51,602 nt of DNA from Siminovitchia thermophila (GTDB taxonomy: Bacteria > Bacillota > Bacilli > Bacillales > Bacillaceae_C): contig NZ_JAFBFH010000034.1 in the NCBI RefSeq assembly GCF_016909185.1, positions 1 through 51,602 on the forward strand, given 5' to 3'. Of the stretch, positions 16,998 through 26,551 are shown piece by piece; the stretch's first letter is position 1; the number at the start of each line of letters is the position of its first letter. Under the pieces are notes generated by a model that searched no databases, was not told the origin of the DNA, and saw only the letters and a list, made by a program, of their open reading frames with translations. Made by a program: the position numbers and the translations under genes.

Positions 16998-18248
16998 ATG
17001 AACATTTCGAGTTTTTCACAACAGTCAAATTACACATTGGAACCTTGGCGGATGCTCGGCTGGCTTTTTGCTGCACAGGTACTCGTTGCTTTCGTTGGAA
17101 GAAGTGTATCACCGCTGGGTGTGTTGATCGGCGAAGATTTATCACTTACGAAAGCGCAAATCGGGATGTTGCCCGCTGCTCTTTTTTTCGGACAAATGGC
17201 CGCCGCTATACCGGCCGGAATTGTGGCGGATCGCATTGATTCCCGCAAACTGCTGTTAATGTTGAGTCTTTGTCTGGGATGCGGATTTTTGCTTACAACC
17301 TTTACGTCTTCTTTTGTTTTGATCCTTCTATTAATTGCTTTGGGAGGCGTGGGATACGGCACAATCCATCCCACGTCAAATAAGGGAATTATTTATTGGT
17401 TTGATTCCAAAAAACGCGGCACGGCAATGGGCATTAAGCAAATGGGGGTAACGGCCGGCTCTGCGCTGGCGGCACTCGTTCTTTTGCCCATTGCGGGCAC
17501 GTGGGGCTGGCGGACTGCCATCATTGGCGCAGCGGTTTTATTAATCTTCGTTGGCGTATTGTCGTTTCGTTTTTATCATGAACCGCCGAGCGTTGCGGAA
17601 AGAAACGGTTCGATGAACCGCGGCCATTTTTTATCCTCCCTTTTAAACATGTTTAAACATAAACCGCTATTGCTTGTCAGCCTGGGGGCTACTGGCTTGA
17701 ATGGAAGCCAACTCATGTTAAATACATACATCGTCCTGTTCGCCTATCAAAAGCTTGGTATCAGCCTGTTTCTTTCCGGACTTCTGCTTGTCATTTCAGA
17801 TGTGAGTGGTTCATTCGGGAGAATTGGGTGGGGGATCATTAGCGACCGATTATTTTATGGGAGAAGAATTATTATTTTGATGATCATTGCCTTGTTAACA
17901 GGTTGCGTTTCTCTGCTTGTGGCTTTCCTTCCCGCTGACACTCCTTTTTGGGTAATGGTTCCCGTTACGATAATGTTTGGCTTCTGTACATCAGGCTTTA
18001 ACGGAATTTGGATGAATGCCGCAACTGAGCTTGTACCGAGGGAGCAAGCAGGTGCAGCCAGTGGCTTCAGCATTATGATTGGTTCATGGGGAACGGTCAT
18101 AGGGCCGCCGCTTTTTGGTTTTATCGTTGATCAATCTGGAACGTTTTCGGCAGGATGGATCTTCCTTTCCTCCATCATGGTGTTTGTGTTTTTCACCCTG
18201 CTCTCTGCTAACATGCTAGTAAAAAAACACGGGATTAGTAGACAATAG
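16998..18248 (+). CDS. MFS transporter
   Basis: This 416-residue, 12-helix major facilitator has the loop 2-3 motif GIVADRIDSRKLLLM and a GYGTIHPTSNKGIIYWF segment typical of the ACS/organic-anion-type MFS group. KQMGVTAGSALAALVLLP in helix 5 and AGAASGFSIMIGSWGTVIGP in helix 11 fit the fold. It begins 35 bases after the SSS gene on the same strand and may be co-transcribed, giving the locus a second carrier. The ribosome binding site (AAAGAGATG) is weak. The substrate is unknown, an organic anion by context. Confidence 0.8.
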   Translation: MNISSFSQQSNYTLEPWRMLGWLFAAQVLVAFVGRSVSPLGVLIGEDLSLTKAQIGMLPAALFFGQMAAAIPAGIVADRIDSRKLLLMLSLCLGCGFLLTTFTSSFVLILLLIALGGVGYGTIHPTSNKGIIYWFDSKKRGTAMGIKQMGVTAGSALAALVLLPIAGTWGWRTAIIGAAVLLIFVGVLSFRFYHEPPSVAERNGSMNRGHFLSSLLNMFKHKPLLLVSLGATGLNGSQLMLNTYIVLFAYQKLGISLFLSGLLLVISDVSGSFGRIGWGIISDRLFYGRRIIILMIIALLTGCVSLLVAFLPADTPFWVMVPVTIMFGFCTSGFNGIWMNAATELVPREQAGAASGFSIMIGSWGTVIGPPLFGFIVDQSGTFSAGWIFLSSIMVFVFFTLLSANMLVKKHGISRQ

Positions 18249-18791
18249 TCCTGAACATAGATTTTAACGACGACGAATAATGAAAGCAACGTGCACAGAG
18301 CGTCTTCCAGTATCTGCGTCATATCGGCTCCCCAATGCGATGGGAACTATATTCGAAAAGCATTGACAAGCCATCTGCGGCAAGCCAGGGATAATGTAGC
18401 GCCATCAGATGTTGGAATGCTCCATGCGGATGGATCCCTGCTAGGAAAATGGCAGAAAGCAAGAATTTAACTGCCGTTGTCAGAACAGCTGCCTTTTACA
18501 CGAGCTTAATAGATTGATAGCGGTTGCCATTTTCCTTTGCAAGCATAGCAGTCCGTATATTTGAGTCGCTTTAGAGAATCTTGCTTCATGATGTAAAATG
18601 ACAAGGAAGACACAGATGTGAATGACATGACCGGAAAGTTGGGGAAAAGCCGCTTCATCAAGAAGCGCTTTTTTAATGGAGAGATTTTGCCCAAAAGGAG
18701 TTTTGGCGGAAAGTAAGAAAGACTCCCCATCATCGCTTGGAACAAGTGCCAGTGGTCTTTTAGGTGAACGGAACAGGGCTATAGATCAACA
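18249..18791 (+). other. Intergenic region with an orphan 59-codon ORF and terminator
   Basis: About 540 bases without a confident gene. A GTG-initiated ORF at 18291-18470 (59 residues, including RKALTSHLRQARDN) has no convincing ribosome binding site and looks like a remnant. A terminator lies at 18651-18674. The remainder holds nothing recognised. Confidence 0.4.
18651..18674 (+). terminator. Rho-independent terminator
   Basis: CGCTTC at 18651-18656 pairs with GAAGCG at 18662-18667 around a 5-base loop, followed by C and six T. Confidence 0.55.
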
Positions 18792-18935
18792 CGATGGGGG
18801 CCGTCCAAAAAGTAACATTGCAGCTTGAAAACTAAAAAAAACAAACCCAAGATTCCCGTAAAATCAACATTCTTGGGTTTTACATTTTAATGCATTTGCT
18901 CTAATCTAAATTGGTCTTTTTAGACAGCCCCATCG
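18792..18935. mobile_element. MITE-like element of 144 bp with IS1182-type terminal repeats
   Basis: The left end CGATGGGGGCCGTCCAAAAA and the inverted right end (reading CGATGGGGCTGTCTAAAAAG on the minus strand) match at nearly all positions, and the element has no coding capacity. An internal hairpin, AAACCCAAGA at 18843-18852 with TCTTGGGTTT at 18871-18880, can act as a terminator in both directions. GGGGCTGTC-AAAAAG ends are typical of IS1182-group elements, so this is probably a deletion derivative mobilised in trans. No target duplication could be defined. Confidence 0.65.
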
Positions 18936-19152
18936 TAGCTTGTGCACAACCAATGTGTCAACAAAAGCCAACTCAAAGATCACCAGGTTACCATAATTAT
19001 TTTATGTAAACTAAAAAATGACGGTCAATTGCCTTCTCATCCAAAAAAAATCCATTCACTTATTTGATTTTAACCATGGTATAATGAAGCATAATTGTAA
19101 ATCTATTTAGAAATATCGTTAAAATTTATTTTTTCAAAATAAGGCGGTGGGG
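18936..19152 (+). promoter_or_regulatory. Leader with extended -10 promoter of the YbfB/YjiJ-type gene
   Basis: TGGTATAAT at 19077-19085 is a good extended -10 element. No clear -35 precedes it. Transcription would start near 19092, about 60 bases before the gene. The rest of the segment shows nothing recognisable. Confidence 0.5.
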
Positions 19153-20361
19153 ATGCTGAAGAGCAGGATGTTATTGTTTGGGCTCGTCAGTATGTTTATT
19201 ACAATCTGTACATCCGGTTTTGCGCGAATGTCATATGGCATCTTGATGCCATTTATGAAAGACAGCTTGTCATTGACGTATAAACAGGCAGGTATGTTGG
19301 GGACCTCCACGGCACTGGGGTATTTGGGCATGGTGCTTTTCGTTGGAATCATGACTTCAAAATGGGGATCTAAACGCCTCATTATTATCGGTACGTTTTT
19401 TGTCGCTGCCGGTCTTATGTATTTATATGTAGTCAATGATTTCCTCACGTCTTTAATCGGGATGGTTGTTTTGGGCGTTGGCACGGCTTTTGTATATACG
19501 CCGATGATAAATCTTCTTGTTGGCTGGTTTCCACAAAACAGGGGTGTGATGATCGGGTTCGCCATCAGCGGGATGGGGCTGGGTACGCTTATTTCCAGTA
19601 TGCTCGTACCGCATTTTACTTCTTGGTTTGCGGATGATGGCTGGCGCTATCTTTGGTTATTATTTGGCATATTGTCCATCGCCATGGGGATTATCGGCGC
19701 AAAAACATTAGAGGATGCGCCGAATTCGGAAAACCAGCGGGATACAGGGGGTGTTTCTATTGTCCAGGACGTTTATTTCCATAAAGGAGTGCTATTGGTC
19801 GGCTTCATGTATGGACTTTTAGGATTTGCCTACCTTATCCCGCAAAGTTTTTTATTCAGTTATATAATGGAGTCGGGGATGAATCGTCATTCGGCTGGAC
19901 AAATTATGGCATTGGGCGGATTGATGAGTATTGTCAGCGGTCCGTTATGGGGAGCCATTTCGGATAAAATCGGACGGAAAAGAGCACTTCTTATCAACCT
20001 TTTTATTGCCGGCATTTCCATTTTAATACCGATCTTTTTACCTGTTTTAAGTTGTTTTTTCATAAGCCAGTTTCTTTGGGGACTCACATTTATCGGCATG
20101 CTGTCCCTTTCCCAAGCTCTTTCAACGGAGCAAATAGATGAATTCTATGCACCGATCGCGCTAGGATATGTAACGATATTTTTCGGTGTCGGCCAGATTC
20201 TTGGCCCGGGACTGGGCGGAATCATTATAGATCGCTTTGGGAGCATTCCCGCAGCGCTTTGGCTATGTTTTGGATTAATCGCGGCAGCTTTTTTGTTGGG
20301 GACGAGATTGGCAAAAGCCGAAATTCGCGAATGGCAAAATGTGAAAGAGCATTCATCATAA
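19153..20361 (+). CDS. YbfB/YjiJ-family MFS transporter
   Basis: This 12-helix major facilitator of about 402 residues has an N-terminus SGFARMSYGILMPFMKDSLSL followed by QAGMLGTSTALGYLGMVL, the pattern of the YbfB/YjiJ (MFS_4) group. SDKIGRKRALLI sits in the second-half loop. The substrate of this group is generally unknown. ATG 19153 is chosen with AAGG at 19141; a GTG at 19147 and an ATG at 19168 are alternatives. It is a single-gene unit with its own extended -10 promoter and follows the MITE-like element. Confidence 0.8.
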   Translation: MLKSRMLLFGLVSMFITICTSGFARMSYGILMPFMKDSLSLTYKQAGMLGTSTALGYLGMVLFVGIMTSKWGSKRLIIIGTFFVAAGLMYLYVVNDFLTSLIGMVVLGVGTAFVYTPMINLLVGWFPQNRGVMIGFAISGMGLGTLISSMLVPHFTSWFADDGWRYLWLLFGILSIAMGIIGAKTLEDAPNSENQRDTGGVSIVQDVYFHKGVLLVGFMYGLLGFAYLIPQSFLFSYIMESGMNRHSAGQIMALGGLMSIVSGPLWGAISDKIGRKRALLINLFIAGISILIPIFLPVLSCFFISQFLWGLTFIGMLSLSQALSTEQIDEFYAPIALGYVTIFFGVGQILGPGLGGIIIDRFGSIPAALWLCFGLIAAAFLLGTRLAKAEIREWQNVKEHSS

Positions 20362-20493
20362 ATCACTGCGTACAAACCAATTTACATCATGATGGACATT
20401 GCAATCGGCGTTATCAAGCCAAATGATGGTTTTCTTTTCTTCATGAAAGTATTATAATAACAGCATTGGATTTTTTGAAAAGAGGTTTTTATC

Positions 20494-21561
20494 ATGAAGG
20501 CATCCATATATGGAATGACGTTCGAACAGCTGGAGACTTGGCTGGCGGATCACGGTCAAAAAAAGTTTCGGGCGCAGCAAGTCTGGGACTGGTTGTACCG
20601 AAAACGCGTCAAAAGCTTTTCTCATATGAAAAACGTGAATAAAGATTGTATCCAATTACTCGAAGAGCACTTCACCATTCAGCCGCTGAAGCTCGCACTA
20701 AAGCAAGAATCCCAGGACGGCACGATCAAATTTTTGTTTGAGCTTGAAGATGGCAATTTGATTGAAACAGTGCTGATGAGTTTTCATTACGGTCTTTCTG
20801 TTTGTGTTACGACTCAAGTCGGCTGTAATATTGGCTGCAGCTTTTGTGCAAGTGGCTTGCTGAAAAAAAGCCGGGATTTAACGAGCGGCGAAATTGTTGG
20901 GCAAATCATGAAAGTACAGGAATTTCTTGATGATAGAGGGAAAGAGGAGAGAGTCAGCCACATCGTCGTCATGGGAATTGGCGAACCATTTGACAATTAC
21001 AGTAATTTGATGAAATTTTTGCGCGTTGTCAATAATCCGAAAGGGCTGGCTATCGGCGCCAGGCATATCACCGTCTCAACTAGCGGTCTTGCTCACAAAA
21101 TAGTTGATTTTGCGGACGAGAATTTGCAAGTAAATCTGGCGCTTTCTCTGCATGCGCCAAACGATGCATTAAGGTCACAAATCATGAAAATTAACAGGGC
21201 TTTTCCAATTAACAAGTTAATGCAAGCACTCGATTATTTTTTGGAAAAGACGAACCGAAGGGTAACGATCGAATATATCTTATTAAAGGATGTCAATGAC
21301 ACTGAAAAAGAAGCGCGCGAGCTGGCTGATCTTCTCGCAAAAAGGCGGCAGCTCACATATGTAAACTTGATCCCTTACAACCCGGTTGATGAACATGGCC
21401 AGTATCAAAGAAGTGAGCCTGAAGCCATTCGCACTTTTTTCGATACTTTGAAAAAGCGGGGCATCCACTGCGGTGTTCGCATGGAACAGGGTACGGACAT
21501 TGATGCCGCATGTGGACAACTTCGCAGCAAGCAATTAAAAAAGAGAAAAAATGCCATTTAA
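20494..21561 (+). CDS. rlmN: Dual-specificity RNA methyltransferase RlmN family
   Basis: This radical-SAM enzyme methylates C2 of A2503 in 23S rRNA and A37 in some tRNAs. The 355-residue protein has the radical-SAM cluster motif with Cys111, Cys115 and Cys118 ([12 protein letters not shown]), [24 protein letters not shown], and the C-terminal catalytic cysteine in DIDAACGQL. The standard Bacillus rlmN lies between rsmB and the prpC/prkC genes. This copy is isolated and diverges in its C-terminal half, so it may be a second paralogue. It is not Cfr: the Cfr-specific sequence around its cysteine motif is absent. AGAGG precedes the ATG. Confidence 0.88.
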   Translation: MKASIYGMTFEQLETWLADHGQKKFRAQQVWDWLYRKRVKSFSHMKNVNKDCIQLLEEHFTIQPLKLALKQESQDGTIKFLFELEDGNLIETVLMSFHYGLSVCVTTQVGCNIGCSFCASGLLKKSRDLTSGEIVGQIMKVQEFLDDRGKEERVSHIVVMGIGEPFDNYSNLMKFLRVVNNPKGLAIGARHITVSTSGLAHKIVDFADENLQVNLALSLHAPNDALRSQIMKINRAFPINKLMQALDYFLEKTNRRVTIEYILLKDVNDTEKEARELADLLAKRRQLTYVNLIPYNPVDEHGQYQRSEPEAIRTFFDTLKKRGIHCGVRMEQGTDIDAACGQLRSKQLKKRKNAI

Positions 21562-21570
21562 TCGTTGAGG

Positions 21571-21606
21571 ACGGAAGCAGATTACGATGCTTCGTTCTTT
21601 TTTTTG
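21571..21606 (+). terminator. Rho-independent terminator after rlmN
   Basis: GAAGCA at 21574-21579 pairs with TGCTTC at 21588-21593, extended by AC/GT across a bulge. A T-rich run follows to 21606. Confidence 0.75.
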
Positions 21607-21668
21607 GTGTTTATGTCTCGTAAACCCGTTACTGTGTTGTTTATAATGGGGATGAGGAGGGATGGGAC

Positions 21669-23228
21669 ATGTTTGTTGCTGGTCGAAGAGAAATGCAATT
21701 GATCGATCAATATGCGATAGAAAATCTTGGTCTTCCTGGGGCGGTATTGATGGAAAACGCAGGAGCGAAGGTTGCCGAAGAGGTGAGCAGTCACTTTTCG
21801 GACAAGAAAACCAAAGTGATTATTTTGGCCGGAGCCGGAAATAATGGCGGGGATGGATTTGTCGTTGCCCGCAGGCTTTTCGACATGGGCTATGCCCCTT
21901 GTTTATGGGTGCTTGTTGATCCGTCCCGTATCAAAGGGGACGCTGGGATACATTATGATGTGTTTGTCAATAGAGGGCTGCCAATCTTCTATTTGGAGAA
22001 ACATTCCATTGCTGAACTGCGAAACATGATCAAACAGGCAGATGTCATTGTCGATGCCATTCTCGGCACTGGAGCGAAGGGGGCTGTAAGGGAGCCTTTT
22101 GATCAAGTGATTTCTCTCATAAATGAACAAGCTAGTGAAAAATGGATTTTATCAATTGATATTCCTTCAGGGGTCAATAGTGATAATGGACGGGTGGAAG
22201 GAATCGCCGTCAAGGCGACGAAGACGATTACATTTGTTTGTCCCAAGAAAGGATTTTTTCTTAGGGAAGGTCCGGCATATGTGGGGGAGTGGAAGGCTGT
22301 CGATATATCCATACCTCCATTGATTGCCGAAACATTGAAATTGGAGATGCCCAAAGTAATCACCCGTTCCCTGGCAGCACTTTCATTACCCGCCAGGCCG
22401 CAAACTGGTCATAAAGGCACATTTGGCCATGTCGTTGTGATAGGGGGATCACATTCCTATATAGGGGCGCCGATTTTTACGGCGAAAGCGGCACTTCACA
22501 GTGGTGCAGGGTTGGTGACGGCAGCTGTTCCCGAAAGTGTTTACCCATTAACAGCGGCTCAACTGCCAGAAGCTTTATTTTATCCGCTTGCCAGTGAGAA
22601 TGGGCATTTTTCCGCCAAAGCGATTGAAGAGCTTGCATTAAAACTGGACGAATATGATGTAGCAGCCATCGGCCCGGGAATGGGCAGATTTCAAGACGGT
22701 GAACAATGGTTGGCAGCGCTCATGGACAAGTTCAGAGAACAGCCTATCATCATTGATGCAGACGCACTGACATTGCTGCGAGACCATTTACATTTGATGA
22801 CATCTTATCCGGGACAAGTAATTTTTACACCCCACCCCGGGGAAATGGCCCGTTTATTACATACATCCATAAAAGAGGTGGAAACAAACCGTTTGGAAGT
22901 GGCTAAATCTTTTGCTCAAGAACATCGTCTGTATTTGCTGTTAAAAGGCCATCGTTCCATCATTGCGACACCAGCCGGCGATCTTTACATTAATCCTTAC
23001 GGACATGACGCCCTTGGTAAGGGAGGCAGTGGAGACGTTTTGACCGGTCTGATTGCTTCTTTCTTGGCACAGGGGGCTCCACCGCTCGAGGCATTGATTT
23101 CGGCAAGCTTTCTTCACGCCAGGACAGCAGAGACAAAAGGGGATACATTGTCCCATTACGGAGTCACCCCGCTGGATTTGATTGCTGGCATAAAAGAATT
23201 GCTGAATGACATGGTAAAGTTGCGATAA
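21669..23228 (+). CDS. nnr: Bifunctional NAD(P)HX epimerase/ADP-dependent dehydratase
   Basis: This 519-residue fusion repairs hydrated NAD(P)H. The epimerase domain (about 1-215) has REMQLIDQYAIE, GAVLMENAG and GAGNNGGDGFVVARRL. The dehydratase domain (about 225-510) is ribokinase-like, with GHKGTFGHVVVIGGS, GPGMG, IIDADALTLL, FTPHPGEMARLL, LLKGHRSIIATP and ALGKGGSGDVLTGLIASFLAQG, which includes the catalytic aspartate of GSGD. GAGGAGGGATGG precedes ATG 21669. It is a single-gene unit between two terminators. In B. subtilis the dehydratase YxkO is free-standing, so the fused form is a small difference. Confidence 0.94.
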   Translation: MFVAGRREMQLIDQYAIENLGLPGAVLMENAGAKVAEEVSSHFSDKKTKVIILAGAGNNGGDGFVVARRLFDMGYAPCLWVLVDPSRIKGDAGIHYDVFVNRGLPIFYLEKHSIAELRNMIKQADVIVDAILGTGAKGAVREPFDQVISLINEQASEKWILSIDIPSGVNSDNGRVEGIAVKATKTITFVCPKKGFFLREGPAYVGEWKAVDISIPPLIAETLKLEMPKVITRSLAALSLPARPQTGHKGTFGHVVVIGGSHSYIGAPIFTAKAALHSGAGLVTAAVPESVYPLTAAQLPEALFYPLASENGHFSAKAIEELALKLDEYDVAAIGPGMGRFQDGEQWLAALMDKFREQPIIIDADALTLLRDHLHLMTSYPGQVIFTPHPGEMARLLHTSIKEVETNRLEVAKSFAQEHRLYLLLKGHRSIIATPAGDLYINPYGHDALGKGGSGDVLTGLIASFLAQGAPPLEALISASFLHARTAETKGDTLSHYGVTPLDLIAGIKELLNDMVKLR

Positions 23229-23277
23229 AACGGAATGATAGAATCTTTTTACTAATCAATTTGATCAATATGAAGGG

Positions 23278-23326
23278 TGTGCCGAAAATCCGGCATACCA
23301 TTGACAATAATTCGGCACATTTTTAT
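23278..23326 (+). terminator. Rho-independent terminator after nnr
   Basis: TGTGCCGAA at 23278-23286 pairs with TTCGGCACA at 23311-23319, followed by TTTTTATTTT. The shorter GCCG/CGGC hairpin at 23281-23294 is a mutually exclusive alternative. Confidence 0.7.
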
Positions 23327-23349
23327 TTTCGAGAAAAGGGGAATCGAAT

Positions 23350-24753
23350 ATGTTGCTCAACTTGACAGAAACAAAAGACAAAGAGATTCTCCAGGCTATT
23401 TTAAGCACAATAGACGAAGGTATTCATGCAGTAGACGCAAACGGTGTATCGATTTTCTATAATCATGTGGCAGCCAAATTGGACGGATTGGAAGGGGAAG
23501 ATATACTCGGCAAGCACTTGCTGGATGTATTTCCGTCTTTGACAGTGGAAACGAGTACTTTGTTAAAAGTGATTAAGACCGGACAGCCCATCTATAATCA
23601 ACATCAATCTTATTACAATATGCGGGGTGTCCTAATCGATACAGTGAATACCACGCTGCCGATCAAGGTAAATGGAGACATTTTTGGCGCGGTGGAAATT
23701 GCAAAAGATATGACAAAAGTAAAGCGGCTATCTGAAAAACTGATCGATTTACAGGCAAAAGTCGAATCGGGAAATGGTCAGAAAAAAGCCAAACAACATG
23801 AAACAGGCGCCAAATACCGAATGACCGATATCATTACGAAAAATGGCCGTTTCAAATTGATAAAAGAGAAAGCGCTTAAAGCAGCGGCAACATCCTCTCC
23901 TATCTTAATCTACGGGGAAACCGGGACAGGAAAAGAATTGCTCGTTCAGGCGATTCATAATGCATCCCCGAGAAAATCGGCTCCATTTATTGCGCAAAAT
24001 TGTGCAGCGATTCCGTCTTCGCTGCTGGAAAGTATTTTGTTTGGAACGGTAAAAGGCAGTTATACAGGGGCCGTTGATCGTCCGGGTTTGTTTGAAATAG
24101 CAGATGGCGGAACGTTGTTTCTGGATGAAATCAATTCAATGCCGCTGGATATTCAAGCAAAGTTGTTGCGTGTTCTGGAAAATGGCCTTATACGCCGGGT
24201 TGGCGGGATGAAAGAGCAGGGTGTCAATGTCCGGATTATCGCCGCGATGAATGAGCCGGCAGAGAAATGTATAGAGGAGAAAACGCTGAGGGCAGATTTA
24301 TATTACCGTTTAAACGTGATACATTTGCAAATCCCGCCCCTCAGAGAAAGAAAAGAAGATATACCATTATTGGTCAACCATTTTATCGAAAAGTACAATT
24401 TTCTGTTTGGAAAACTTGTAACAGGATTATCCGATGAGGTATTAAGCTTATTTTCAACATATTCCTGGCCGGGAAATGTGCGTGAAATGCAACATGCGAT
24501 TGAATCATCCATGAATATGATGGATGGTGATATCATTACGTTGGAGCATATACCACATCATATCGGAGACAATAGCGCTATGACGGAAACACCTGCTCAT
24601 ATCGAGCCACTCCGGGATGCGCTGCTGGAAACAGAGACTCGCTTGATCAACGAAGCGATGAAGGAAACGGGAGGAAATATCCAACAGGCGGCCAGATTGC
24701 TTCGCATTCCCCGTCAAACATTGCAGTATAAGCTGACTAAACTGAACCAATAA
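23350..24753 (+). CDS. Sigma-54 dependent activator, RocR-like
   Basis: This 467-residue enhancer-binding protein has three parts. An N-terminal PAS sensor spans about 12-125. An AAA+ domain spans about 160-390, with Walker A GETGTGKE at 189-196, the sigma-54 contact loop GSYTGA at 236-241 (usual GAFTGA) and FLDEIN as Walker B. A Fis-type HTH with [19 protein letters not shown] closes the C-terminus. The architecture and length match RocR of B. subtilis, the ornithine/citrulline-responsive activator. A perfect -24/-12 promoter lies 100 bases downstream, ahead of a decarboxylase and permease, which are the likely targets. AAAGGGG precedes the ATG. Confidence 0.92.
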   Translation: MLLNLTETKDKEILQAILSTIDEGIHAVDANGVSIFYNHVAAKLDGLEGEDILGKHLLDVFPSLTVETSTLLKVIKTGQPIYNQHQSYYNMRGVLIDTVNTTLPIKVNGDIFGAVEIAKDMTKVKRLSEKLIDLQAKVESGNGQKKAKQHETGAKYRMTDIITKNGRFKLIKEKALKAAATSSPILIYGETGTGKELLVQAIHNASPRKSAPFIAQNCAAIPSSLLESILFGTVKGSYTGAVDRPGLFEIADGGTLFLDEINSMPLDIQAKLLRVLENGLIRRVGGMKEQGVNVRIIAAMNEPAEKCIEEKTLRADLYYRLNVIHLQIPPLRERKEDIPLLVNHFIEKYNFLFGKLVTGLSDEVLSLFSTYSWPGNVREMQHAIESSMNMMDGDIITLEHIPHHIGDNSAMTETPAHIEPLRDALLETETRLINEAMKETGGNIQQAARLLRIPRQTLQYKLTKLNQ

Positions 24754-24792
24754 AAGAAACCGCCCATTTTCCGGCGGTTTCTTTTATTTTTC
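24752..24792 (+). terminator. Rho-independent terminator after the activator gene
   Basis: AAAAGAAACCGCC at 24752-24764 pairs with GGCGGTTTCTTTT at 24773-24785. A further T-rich tract follows. It separates the activator from its likely target promoter. Confidence 0.9.
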
Positions 24793-24871
24793 ACTTGTTT
24801 GCGGAAATGAAATTTCTTGTTGTTTGGCTGAACGTCCCGGTACGGCAACATGTTAGCACTCCTTTCCGATA

Positions 24872-24888
24872 TTGGCATGTAAATTGCA
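24872..24888 (+). promoter_or_regulatory. Sigma-54 (SigL) -24/-12 promoter
   Basis: TTGGCATGTAAATTGCA has GG at 24874-24875 and GC at 24886-24887, the invariant 10-base separation of sigma-54 promoters. The predicted start is near 24899 and the decarboxylase ATG is at 24967. Confidence 0.88.
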
Positions 24889-24966
24889 CGTGATATGTGA
24901 GGAAAAGAAGCACTGTTTCAACAAACCTCTATTTACATAAATCATCGTTTGGAAGGAGAATTCCGC

Positions 24967-26466
24967 ATGAGCCAACCATTGGAAATATTAGAAAACACAG
25001 TTGAAAAAGAATTGCAGCATTCAAAAGCGCCACTTTACGAAGCGCTCTGTCAATATGAAGAAAGCAAGCGAACATCTATGCACGTTCCGGGCCATAAGGA
25101 CGGGCGCGTCTTTGATGAGGGAGGCTATGGCCATTTTTCAAACATATTAAAAATTGATGCAACAGAGTCAGTCGGCATAGATGATTTGCATCATCCGACA
25201 GATTTCATTGCTGATGCACAAGCTTTGGCCGCAAATGCTTTCGGAGCGGATCATACATTTTTCCTTGTCGGCGGGAGCACGATTGGCAATATCGGGACAG
25301 CACTCACTTTATGCAGTCCGGGAGATCAAATACTCGTACAGCGCAATATGCACAAGTCTGTTTTTCACGGTCTGTTATTAGCAGGAGCGCGTCCCATTTA
25401 TATAGCACCGGCCATTGAGCCGACCACCAAGGCAGCCATGGTGTCGGATGTGTATTATATAGAAGAGGCATTAAAGAAAAATCCCCATGTCAAAGCAGTT
25501 TGGGTAACAAATCCAAACTACTACGGTATGAGCCAAAACATTTCAGGATTAGCGGAGACATGTCATAAAGCAGGTGTTCCGCTCATTGTGGATGAAGCAC
25601 ATGGCGCTCACTTCGGACACGCTGATGAAGTACCGCCCTCAGCACTGGCGCAAGGCGCCGATGTTGTCGTCCAATCGACCCACAAAATGCTGACTGCGAT
25701 GACAATGGCTTCGATGCTGCATGTGCGAGGCAACCGGGTATCGCGGGAAAGGTTGGCCCAAGTGTTGGGCATGATCCAATCAACAAGTCCTTCTTATCCG
25801 TTGCTTGCTTCTTTGGATCTAGCTCGAAGATACTTGGTGGAAAAAGGAAGGAAGCAATTAACAGAGACGGTGGCACGATTGGAAAAAAGACGTATCCGTC
25901 TGGCAACCGAGCTTCAATCTTTGAATATATGGGAAGGAAGCCAGGAAGTTCAATATAGGGATCCTTTAAAATGGATTATCTCCTGCAAAAATGAAACCGT
26001 CACCGGCTATCAGTTACTTGATATGTTTTATGAGGAAGGGGCAACGGCTGAAATCAGCGATCCCCGCAATATAGTCTTTTTGTTTTCGATCAATGAAAAA
26101 GAAGAGGATATTGACAGGGTTGTCAAAGCCGTCCAATCAATAGATGCCAAGCTGAAAGAAACTCCCGGCCAAAAGCAGGAACAAAAAGACATAGTCATGT
26201 TTGCGGAAGAGGGGTCAGTATACAAGCCCCACGTTTCACTGCAGGATGCTTTCCATAAGCCGCGGCATAAAGTGAGTCTGGAAAAGGCAGTCGGTTCGCT
26301 TTGCGGGGAGACGGTGTTGCCGTATCCGCCAGGAATTCCCTTGCTGACACCCGGGGAAGAAATTACAAAGAGCCATGTGGCTACTATACGGCAGTTGCAT
26401 GAAATGGGCGCTTATTTCCAAAGCCCGTCTGATGATACAATGCAAACTTTATATGTCATCAAATAA
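24967..26466 (+). CDS. Orn/Lys/Arg decarboxylase (SpeA/YaaO type)
   Basis: This 499-residue PLP enzyme of fold type I decarboxylates a basic amino acid. It has HVPGHKDGR near the N-terminus, LVGGSTIGN, IVDEAHGAHFG and the PLP lysine at about residue 240 in STHKMLTAMTMASML. The C-terminal decarboxylase domain includes LPYPPGIPLLTPGE. The ATG at 24967 follows GGAAGGAGA; an in-frame ATG at 24949 precedes that site. The gene sits directly under a sigma-54 promoter and is followed by a basic-amino-acid permease. Arginine decarboxylase is the most likely activity in Bacillus, but lysine or ornithine cannot be excluded. Confidence 0.9.
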   Translation: MSQPLEILENTVEKELQHSKAPLYEALCQYEESKRTSMHVPGHKDGRVFDEGGYGHFSNILKIDATESVGIDDLHHPTDFIADAQALAANAFGADHTFFLVGGSTIGNIGTALTLCSPGDQILVQRNMHKSVFHGLLLAGARPIYIAPAIEPTTKAAMVSDVYYIEEALKKNPHVKAVWVTNPNYYGMSQNISGLAETCHKAGVPLIVDEAHGAHFGHADEVPPSALAQGADVVVQSTHKMLTAMTMASMLHVRGNRVSRERLAQVLGMIQSTSPSYPLLASLDLARRYLVEKGRKQLTETVARLEKRRIRLATELQSLNIWEGSQEVQYRDPLKWIISCKNETVTGYQLLDMFYEEGATAEISDPRNIVFLFSINEKEEDIDRVVKAVQSIDAKLKETPGQKQEQKDIVMFAEEGSVYKPHVSLQDAFHKPRHKVSLEKAVGSLCGETVLPYPPGIPLLTPGEEITKSHVATIRQLHEMGAYFQSPSDDTMQTLYVIK

Positions 26467-26551
26467 AAAACGATATGGCCATAACTTTTAATATGGTTGT
26501 GGCCATGAAAAGTTCATCCAGATTCAGCCATAAAAGGAGGAAATATAGCAC

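Noticed and set aside
18792-18935. Complete insertion sequence
   Set aside because: Only 144 bases lie between the terminal repeats and there is no transposase frame, so it can only be a non-autonomous element.
20494-21561. Cfr-type antibiotic resistance methyltransferase
   Set aside because: The cysteine motif context, [10 protein letters not shown] and [12 protein letters not shown] segments are those of RlmN rather than Cfr.
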